Origin: an uncultured Bacteroidales bacterium
Lineage (GTDB): Bacteria > Bacteroidota > Bacteroidia > Bacteroidales > Bacteroidaceae
Length of the DNA stretch: 47,909 nt
Reading direction: 5' to 3'
Assembly: GCA_902798685.1 (NCBI GenBank)
Contig: CADBXO010000018.1
Span: forward strand, 1 to 47,909
Positions 42,882 through 47,909 of this stretch are shown here, piece by piece. Positions within the stretch are counted from its first letter, which is position 1. Each line of letters opens with the position of its first letter. A model generated the notes under the pieces. It was not told the DNA's origin, did no database searches, and saw only the letters and a program-made list of their open reading frames with translations. The position numbers and the translations under genes were made by a program.

Positions 42882-44264
42882 TCAGCGTATGACACCTGAG
42901 AGAATCATCTCGTCGTCGGGTGCGTAGCAGACGGCGAACTGGCCGGGCGTGATGCCGCGCTGGGGCTCGTCAAACAGTATGAACAGCCCGCCAGGGCGCT
43001 GAATGAGCCATCCGTCCTGGAGCGGCTGACGGTAGCGTATGCGTATGCGGTAACGGCGGATCTCGCCCATGGTCATCTTAAGGTCCTCACGTATCCAGTG
43101 CTCCTGTCCGGCTGCGATCATAAGGCAGCTGCCGGAGAGTCCGGGGTGGGTGTGACCCTCACCTGCATATACGGTGTTTGACTCTATATCGGTACCTATT
43201 ACGAACAGCGAATTGTCATGTCCGCCCACGTTAAGGCCGTGACGCTGGCCGATGGTGAAGAACTGCGCTCCGTCATGCTCACCGATGATCTTACCCCAGG
43301 GATTGGCTTTCCATCGGGTCTTCTTGACATGTTTGCGTCCGGAGCGGTAGGTCTCGGTCACGAACCGTATGGAGTCATAACGGTAGGGGGTGGCGAGACG
43401 CTCCAGGGTCTCATCGGTCAGGAGTGCTATCCTGGCGGGGTCATAGCAGTTGGAACTGAGTGTTCCCGTGCACTTGTCCTCGCTTATGTATCCTGTCACC
43501 AGATTGGCCTCAGCTCCGTTCGCGGTCAGGCCGGAGAGAGTCTCTTTCTGGAATCTGTAGTGCGGATTCCCCTCATAGAAGGCGGGATAGACCTCTACTA
43601 TGTTGCCCTTGCTGCTCTTGAGTTTCTGTTTGAGGAACTCCGGCAGGTCCACCTTGCCCACAAAACAGATACCCTGTGAGTCTTTCTTGGTGGCCGATGG
43701 CAGGGCGGCCTCGGCTGCTATCCGGCGAACCTCCTTCTTGAGCAGATGACCGATGGGGAACATGGCCCTGGAGAGCTGCTCCTGGCTGAGCTGGCACAGG
43801 AAATAGCTCTGGTCCTTGCCCGGGTCTGTACCCTCCAGTATGCGGTAGACGGTGCTGCCGTCATCGGCCTTGAACTCCTCCTTGCGGCAGTAGTGGCCTG
43901 TAGCGACCATGTCGGCACCCAGCTTGAGGGCGGCGTCCAGGAACGCATCGAACTTGATCTCGCGGTTGCAAAGGACGTCGGGGTTGGGGGTGCGGCCCTG
44001 CTCATATTCACTGAACATGTAGTCCACCACGCGGCGGCGGTACTCGTCACTCAGGTCCACAAAATGGAACGGGATGCCAATCTTCTTGGCCACCATCTCC
44101 GCTACGAGCCGGTCCTCCTCCCATTCGCAGTCTCCGTGCAGGGTGCCCTCGGTGTCATGCCAGTTCTGCATGAACATGGCGAACACGTCATACCCCTGCT
44201 GCTTGAGCAACAGGGCCGCTACGCTGGAATCAACGCCTCCCGAAAGACCTACGCATATTTTCAT
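42882..44264 (-). CDS. mnmA: tRNA-specific 2-thiouridylase MnmA, enlarged form
   Basis: 460 residues against about 360-370 in E. coli. MnmA adds sulfur to U34 of Lys, Glu and Gln tRNAs. Landmarks: GLSGGVDSSVAAL (PP-loop), MQNWHDTEG, NPDVLCNREIKFDAF with the first catalytic Cys, ATGHY, DQSYFLCQLSQEQLSR, KKDSQGICFVGK with the second Cys, then HDGAQFFTIGQRHGLNVGG. An insertion of roughly 80 residues separates LPEFLKQKLKSSKGNIVEV from GKIIGEHDGAQ, where E. coli has a short link. It includes an RSGRKHVKKTRWK basic patch. The start is only 4 bases after a TAACTTTG box, so the mRNA is probably leaderless. Confidence 0.94.
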   Translation of the reverse strand: MKICVGLSGGVDSSVAALLLKQQGYDVFAMFMQNWHDTEGTLHGDCEWEEDRLVAEMVAKKIGIPFHFVDLSDEYRRRVVDYMFSEYEQGRTPNPDVLCNREIKFDAFLDAALKLGADMVATGHYCRKEEFKADDGSTVYRILEGTDPGKDQSYFLCQLSQEQLSRAMFPIGHLLKKEVRRIAAEAALPSATKKDSQGICFVGKVDLPEFLKQKLKSSKGNIVEVYPAFYEGNPHYRFQKETLSGLTANGAEANLVTGYISEDKCTGTLSSNCYDPARIALLTDETLERLATPYRYDSIRFVTETYRSGRKHVKKTRWKANPWGKIIGEHDGAQFFTIGQRHGLNVGGHDNSLFVIGTDIESNTVYAGEGHTHPGLSGSCLMIAAGQEHWIREDLKMTMGEIRRYRIRIRYRQPLQDGWLIQRPGGLFILFDEPQRGITPGQFAVCYAPDDEMILSGVIR

Positions 44265-44268
44265 GCTG

Positions 44269-44276
44269 CAAAGTTA
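44269..44276 (-). promoter_or_regulatory. -7 promoter box of mnmA
   Basis: Minus-strand TAACTTTG followed by CAGC and then the ATG at 44264. Transcription would begin at the start codon. Confidence 0.7.
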
Positions 44277-44343
44277 TAAAAAAAGCAGTCTTTGTCCTGT
44301 GAACTGTCAATGCAATACTTACGGGCATCGGACTCTTCTTATT

Positions 44344-44355
44344 TGTAACGTTACA
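44344..44355. promoter_or_regulatory. 12-base palindrome, candidate operator
   Basis: TGTAACGTTACA, perfectly self-complementary, centred about 55 bases before the expected transcription start of the HTH-DUF805 gene. The identical 12-mer recurs inside that gene at 44797-44808. Confidence 0.5.
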
Positions 44356-44392
44356 GTAACGCCTTTTTCTTGTGTAACAGGGGGGTATGAAT

Positions 44393-44400
44393 TACCTTTG
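44393..44400 (+). promoter_or_regulatory. -7 promoter box of the HTH-DUF805 gene
   Basis: TACCTTTG. The in-frame ATG at 44387 precedes it and is thus excluded; the ATG at 44423 is used. Confidence 0.65.
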
Positions 44401-44422
44401 CCCTATATCAAAAACAGTCCTG

Positions 44423-45433
44423 ATGGAAGATCTGATTAAACTTTTGGAAGAGTGTTCGGCTGCGTTCAGGCAGACCGGTGAGTATCGTATGCTCCAAACC
44501 TACAGTGCACGTGAGACCCGTTTTACTTTCGATGAGCGTCTTGCCATCTCCAAGAGCGTGGAGCAGGCATTCACACCTCTTTTTGACAGGATGAAAGCCG
44601 ATATCCCCACACTCTCCGATACAGACCTGCTGTTCTGTGCCCTGAGTACCCAGGGATTTGAGACGGTAGCCATAGCCGAGTGTTTCTCGGTAACCAAGGA
44701 GGCAGTCAGGGTAAGGAAATACCGTCTCCGCGAGAAACTCGATGACAAGTGGTTCACGCTTTTGTTCGGTGAACAGAAACGTTACAGTTCCGAAAGTGTA
44801 ACGTTACATGCTTCCAAGGCCGATACAGCCCCGATACCTTTGCCCTCAGAACCAATCAAAAATGCAAAGGTTATGAAAGAAAAAATGTCATTCGGTAAGG
44901 CTATAGCCACATGCTTTAGCAAGTTATTGATCTTAAAGGGACGCGCACGCCGTTCCGAGTTCTGGTATTTTACGCTGTTTGTCAGTCTCCTGCAATTGTG
45001 TGTAATGTTGTTGGGAACAATTATTGACGGGGCCGCCCAGATGGCTGATATTGAAGCCGATACATTCAGGTACGGAGGCTCCATTGTCGAGCAGTTGATG
45101 AACTGGGTGTTCTTCTTCCTTACTTTCTCCGTGACGGTACGCAGGCTTCATGATATCGATACCAGCGGATGGCTCGTGCTGCTTCTGGGTGTATTCCCGA
45201 TGGTAACCATGTCATTCTTCTCATCGTATATCATAATCGATCCGTCTCAGCTTGCCGCCGCGATGGCTACAATCACTCCGAGTGGAATGTTCGCATACTT
45301 GCAGCCACGCATTATGATTCTCTTCATCATTCTGGTCATCCTGATAGTAGGCGTAATCCTCTTATGCCGTCCCGGAACCGAAGGCCCCAACACCTACGGC
45401 CCCGATCCCATCCGCTCCATCCCCAAAGAGTAA
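44423..45433 (+). CDS. HTH domain fused to a DUF805 membrane domain
   Basis: 336 residues from the ATG at 44423 (MEDLIKLLEECSAAFRQTG). Residues about 50-115 form a predicted helix-turn-helix of the LuxR/sigma-region-4 type: LSDTDLLFCALSTQGFETVAIAECFSVTKEAVRVRKYRLREKL. After a polar linker (about 120-155), DUF805 begins: FGKAIATCFSKLLILKGRARRSEFWYFTLF, then TVRRLHDIDTSGWLVLLLGV. Four hydrophobic segments and a C-terminal RPGTEGPNTYGPDP follow, all typical of DUF805. DUF805 is a small inner-membrane family of unknown role; fusion to an N-terminal HTH is unusual to my knowledge. A membrane-bound transcription regulator is the simplest reading. Palindromes upstream and inside could be its binding sites. 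Confidence 0.8.
   Translation: MEDLIKLLEECSAAFRQTGEYRMLQTYSARETRFTFDERLAISKSVEQAFTPLFDRMKADIPTLSDTDLLFCALSTQGFETVAIAECFSVTKEAVRVRKYRLREKLDDKWFTLLFGEQKRYSSESVTLHASKADTAPIPLPSEPIKNAKVMKEKMSFGKAIATCFSKLLILKGRARRSEFWYFTLFVSLLQLCVMLLGTIIDGAAQMADIEADTFRYGGSIVEQLMNWVFFFLTFSVTVRRLHDIDTSGWLVLLLGVFPMVTMSFFSSYIIIDPSQLAAAMATITPSGMFAYLQPRIMILFIILVILIVGVILLCRPGTEGPNTYGPDPIRSIPKE
44797..44808. promoter_or_regulatory. Second copy of the 12-base palindrome, inside the gene
   Basis: TGTAACGTTACA lies in the codons joining the HTH and DUF805 parts, about 450 bases after the upstream copy. A half-match, AACGTTACAG, is at 44779-44788. Confidence 0.45.
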
Positions 45434-45455
45434 TCACACCGGTTTGAAGCATGAA

Positions 45456-45491
45456 AAAAAAGAAGACCGCCGTTTTGGGGTCTTCTTTTTT
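45456..45491. terminator. Bidirectional terminator
   Basis: AAAAAAGAAGACC (45456-45468) pairs perfectly with GGTCTTCTTTTTT (45479-45491). It serves both the HTH-DUF805 gene and the convergent gene ending at 45496. Confidence 0.9.
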
Positions 45492-45495
45492 CATC

Positions 45496-46521
45496 CTATC
45501 CGCGAATGTGTATTCTTGGCGCTATATTAATCCTGTATCTGTTTCCTGTTATTGTTATGAGAGGAACATCGTGACTGGCATTGTTATATCCGATAAACAG
45601 AAAATCATCAGGATTTTTTATGGCGATTGCAAATTTGCCATCCTTATCGGTCTGTGTCTTTGAAACTACCATACCGTTAGAATCAATTTCCGCTATCATA
45701 CAATTGCTTACAGCGGTGCCTTCAACCAAAAGCACTCCCGATATCGTATCATCGGCCTTTGTCATGTCTCCGGTTACCGTGATTTCAGTCTTTCTGTAAC
45801 CGTAATTGTTCTGAGCCCTTTCCGCATTCTGTCTGCCAAGGTCAACATCGGATTCGTTCAAATAAGGATTCTTTTTCATCGTTATTTCAATCCTGGTACC
45901 TTTGATTGACTGGTAAACGCCATGGTATCCGGGGCTTTGGACCTTGATATGGTCGCCCGTATAATCAAGGCGGAAAGCCAGACGACCGTCCTTATCGGTA
46001 CTGCCCAGACTGCGCATCATCTGCTTTTCATTCCCAGGAAGCTCAACCGTTGCCGTCAACGGACCGTTTTCATCCTTCACTTCAACAAGAATGACATCAC
46101 CTTCCTTAGGCCTTTCCCCGGAAACTTTCATTTGGGAAACAAAGTTGTTTTGATTTGTGCCCACCTCAAGGACTCCATACTTACCACGGCTCCCCCATGC
46201 CTCGATTGCATCGTCATCTTTAAGATACCTGACAGAAACAATATCTTCAGGATTCAGATTCAGGAAATCAGAGGCCTTTTTCCTGAGTTCCGATATGTTT
46301 TCACAATCAAAAAAATCACTGTCATAAAAATCAATGTCCCAGGAGATACCATCCATGAATATCAGGACTTTCTCTTTTGACTTGTTGTTCTCTGACATAC
46401 TCGGCAAACCCTGCCCGGCAGAATATTCGGTGTCGGCGCGATTCGCAATGGGTATAAGTACGGGGTCAGCTATTTGAACAGACAGGAATAACGTGAGGGA
46501 TATGAGTTTCGGCGCTTTCAT
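45496..46521 (-). CDS. Secreted protein with a TonB-plug-like segment and carboxypeptidase-regulatory-like repeats
   Basis: 341 residues from the ATG at 46521 (MKAPKLISLTLFLSVQIAD, likely SPI signal), supported by the TACATTTG box just upstream. The region LNPEDIVSVRYLKDDDAIEAWGSRGKYGVLEVGT strongly resembles the plug-domain end of SusC-type TonB receptors, where the usual form is a vLKDaaA-iYGsRg-NGVi-i-T block. No barrel follows. Two beta domains come instead: GDVILVEVKDENGPLTATVELPG with DKDGRLAFRL, and TISGVLLVEGTAVSNCMIAEIDS with DKDGKFAIAI, like carboxypeptidase-regulatory folds. Similar plug-like pieces occur at the ends of BlaR1-type proteins in Bacteroidetes. Function unknown. Confidence 0.7.
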   Translation of the reverse strand: MKAPKLISLTLFLSVQIADPVLIPIANRADTEYSAGQGLPSMSENNKSKEKVLIFMDGISWDIDFYDSDFFDCENISELRKKASDFLNLNPEDIVSVRYLKDDDAIEAWGSRGKYGVLEVGTNQNNFVSQMKVSGERPKEGDVILVEVKDENGPLTATVELPGNEKQMMRSLGSTDKDGRLAFRLDYTGDHIKVQSPGYHGVYQSIKGTRIEITMKKNPYLNESDVDLGRQNAERAQNNYGYRKTEITVTGDMTKADDTISGVLLVEGTAVSNCMIAEIDSNGMVVSKTQTDKDGKFAIAIKNPDDFLFIGYNNASHDVPLITITGNRYRINIAPRIHIRG

Positions 46522-46539
46522 ATACTTTTGTTTTCGTGA

Positions 46540-46547
46540 CAAATGTA
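46540..46547 (-). promoter_or_regulatory. -7 promoter box of the plug-like gene
   Basis: Minus-strand TACATTTG, 18 bases before the ATG at 46521. Confidence 0.6.
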
Positions 46548-46627
46548 AGTATAGATAGATTGTCAAAACAACAATTAGGCGTTGCAATATCGTTGCTTTC
46601 ATATACACATGTATTATTCAGTATCGA

Positions 46628-46713
46628 TTCTGTACAATATCGTATTGGTTAGTGTGCTATTTCTGTAAAATATCGCATTCCTATAGAAATGTTTTCTGTA
46701 AAATATCGCATTT
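46628..46713 (+). repeat. Three direct repeats at exact 33-base spacing
   Basis: TTCTGTAAAATATCGCATTY and a variant (TTCTGTACAATATCGTATTG) start at 46628, 46661 and 46694. The 13-base gaps between them are unrelated. A degenerate partial copy (TTGCAATATCGTTGC) is at 46582-46596. The repeats end 16 bases before the ATPase promoter, so they could be binding sites for a regulator. Confidence 0.7.
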
Positions 46714-46729
46714 TACTGCATACTTTTCG

Positions 46730-46737
46730 TATCTTTG
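46730..46737 (+). promoter_or_regulatory. -7 promoter box of the ATPase gene
   Basis: TATCTTTG, 21 bases before the ATG at 46759. Confidence 0.65.
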
Positions 46738-46758
46738 CAAGAGTAAAATGCAGTGACT

Positions 46759-47909
46759 ATGATAGACAAAAGGGTACTGGAATTAATCCTCACAGACCAG
46801 CAGGAGGAGCTTGAAGAGAGGGCTGACGAGGCATTATGCCCCAGACGTGAAGAGGTTTTGGTTGACACAAAGAGTTCACAAGCACAAGTTATTATAGGCG
46901 TAAGGCGTAGTGGAAAGTCCACGCTCTGCTATCAGGCACTACATGGCAAGGGGTTGAAGTTCGCGTACGTTGACTTTGACGATGAGCGTCTAGTGAAGCT
47001 TGAATCGGACCAATTGAACGATGTACTGGAGATACTGTATAAGATATACGGTGATTTTGATTATCTGTTCCTGGATGAGATACAGAATGTGGAGGGTTGG
47101 CATCTGTTTGTAAACAGGATACTCCGCAAGAAGATGCACGTAATAATAACCGGATCAAATGCCAAGCTGTTAAGCAGTGATCTGGCAACACATCTAACGG
47201 GGCGTAGCAAGGAGATTGCGCTCTTTCCTTTCTCTTTTAAGGAGTTCTGCATAATGAAGAGTGTTGACACCCAGAGACGTACTACTAAGGCTGAAGGATT
47301 TCGCCGTGCCGCATTTGACGAGTACCTGAAACAGGGCGCGTTCCCTGAGTTACTGAGTATAGAGGACAAAAAGAGTTACGTGAGCAGTCTGGTAGAGAAC
47401 ATACTGAAGCGTGATATTGAGCAGCGCTACAAGATAACATACAAGGCTGCCTTTGAAAATATGGCCCACCATCTGCTAAACGTTTCGCCCACAATAGTTG
47501 TTACCACAGATCTGGCTGGGCAGTTCCACTTCAGGTCTGAGCATACTGCCAAGAACTATGTGAAATATCTTAAGGAGGCTTACATGCTTATAGGCATACA
47601 GAAATACTCACAGAAGAGCAAGGTTCGTTCAGTTCAGGAGAAGGTGTATGCAGTTGATGTGGCTATGATGGACCAGAGAGAGAACGCGTTTGCAGGAGAT
47701 AATCTTGGTTACCGCCTTGAGACCATAGTCGCCATACATCTGATAAGAAAGTGCAAGATAGAAGGACTGGATGTATATTACTTAAATGACAGATCTGGCG
47801 AGTGCGATTTTTTGGTTTGTAAGGGCAATAAGGTAGTACAGGCTATACAGGTGTCATACGATATATCGGCCGATAAAACCCGCAAACGTGAGATAAACGG
47901 CCTGCTACT
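46759..47909 (+). CDS. AAA_14/DUF4143 family ATPase, cut by window edge
   Basis: An open frame from the ATG at 46759 runs off the right edge (about 383 residues visible). Walker A is GVRRSGKST near residue 53, Walker B is YLFLDEIQN near residue 111, and sensor TGSNAKLLSSDLATHLTGR near 140. After these come the AAA_14 segment (ALFPFSFKEF) and DUF4143. The latter includes RLETIVAIHLIRK and GECDFLVCKGNKVVQAIQVSY, a PD-(D/E)XK nuclease-like core. The family is widespread in Bacteroidetes and archaea, often in many copies, with no firm function. Codon use (many ATA, CGT, GTA) looks different from the neighbours, suggesting transfer. Confidence 0.88.
   Translation, partial: MIDKRVLELILTDQQEELEERADEALCPRREEVLVDTKSSQAQVIIGVRRSGKSTLCYQALHGKGLKFAYVDFDDERLVKLESDQLNDVLEILYKIYGDFDYLFLDEIQNVEGWHLFVNRILRKKMHVIITGSNAKLLSSDLATHLTGRSKEIALFPFSFKEFCIMKSVDTQRRTTKAEGFRRAAFDEYLKQGAFPELLSIEDKKSYVSSLVENILKRDIEQRYKITYKAAFENMAHHLLNVSPTIVVTTDLAGQFHFRSEHTAKNYVKYLKEAYMLIGIQKYSQKSKVRSVQEKVYAVDVAMMDQRENAFAGDNLGYRLETIVAIHLIRKCKIEGLDVYYLNDRSGECDFLVCKGNKVVQAIQVSYDISADKTRKREINGLL

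Noticed and set aside
45451-45663. A 70-codon plus-strand frame starting at the terminator
   Set aside because: It begins inside a strong terminator hairpin and overlaps the real minus-strand gene; no promoter or family signal.
46628-46713. Possible CRISPR array
   Set aside because: Only three repeats of 20 bases with 13-base spacers, no cas genes, and the position is just before a promoter. Operator-type repeats fit better.
1-47909. tRNA, rRNA or tmRNA genes
   Set aside because: No cloverleaf-like segments or conserved rRNA stretches were noticed in the gaps; this was by eye only and small RNAs could be missed.

Overview
The window looks like chromosomal DNA from a member of Bacteroidales, probably Prevotellaceae or a relative. 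The organism call is an inference. It rests on the many TAnnTTTG-type -7 promoter boxes close to start codons, the weak ribosome binding sites, the many SPII lipoproteins and outer-membrane barrels, and families typical of this phylum: DUF3575, DUF4476, a NigD-like lipoprotein, GGGtGRT with a NifU-like partner, class III fructose bisphosphatase, a eukaryote-type GT3 glycogen synthase, and HisB fused to its phosphatase. No rRNA, tRNA, CRISPR array or complete insertion sequence was seen.

Layout. 1-5.6 kb: edge-truncated Na/Pi cotransporter, frameshifted CE15-like esterase, an EEP-family nuclease/phosphatase coupled to a beta-helix lipoprotein, and a bile-acid/sodium symporter-family protein. 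5.6-9.2 kb: tilS, a membrane-bound LytTR regulator and a NupG-like MFS transporter. 9.2-14.6 kb: a four-gene operon (DUF3575 protein, two related BamA-like outer-membrane barrels, a COG0523/CobW GTPase with a long His/Asp-rich segment). 14.6-17.7 kb: GGGtGRT protein (frameshifted) with a NifU-like partner, a NigD-like lipoprotein and smpB. 17.7-20 kb: a lytic transglycosylase coupled to a divergent glycerol kinase. 20.1-24.6 kb: hisGDCB behind a classical attenuator with a His-rich leader peptide. 24.6-30.8 kb: class III Fbp, a twice-repeated barrel-plus-lipoprotein pair, a composite palindromic element and pepD. 30.8-34 kb: a small membrane protein, an OmpH/Skp-like lipoprotein, a second CE15-like esterase and a DUF4476 protein. 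34.1-38.4 kb: prs with a TlpA-like lipoprotein, and a lipoprotein/barrel pair. 38.5-44.3 kb: glycogen synthase plus alpha-glucan phosphorylase, and an enlarged mnmA. 44.3 kb to the end: an HTH-DUF805 fusion, a secreted plug-like protein and an edge-truncated AAA_14/DUF4143 ATPase with phased repeats in front.

Genes that clearly work together are hisGDCB (histidine synthesis, attenuated by histidyl-tRNA supply), glycogen synthase with phosphorylase (storage and release of glucan), and the NifU-like/GGGtGRT pair. The barrel/GTPase operon and the repeated barrel/lipoprotein pairs are envelope systems of unknown job and the best candidates for undescribed biology. A striking non-coding feature is a set of short palindromic elements that each overlap the stop codon of a neighbouring gene.
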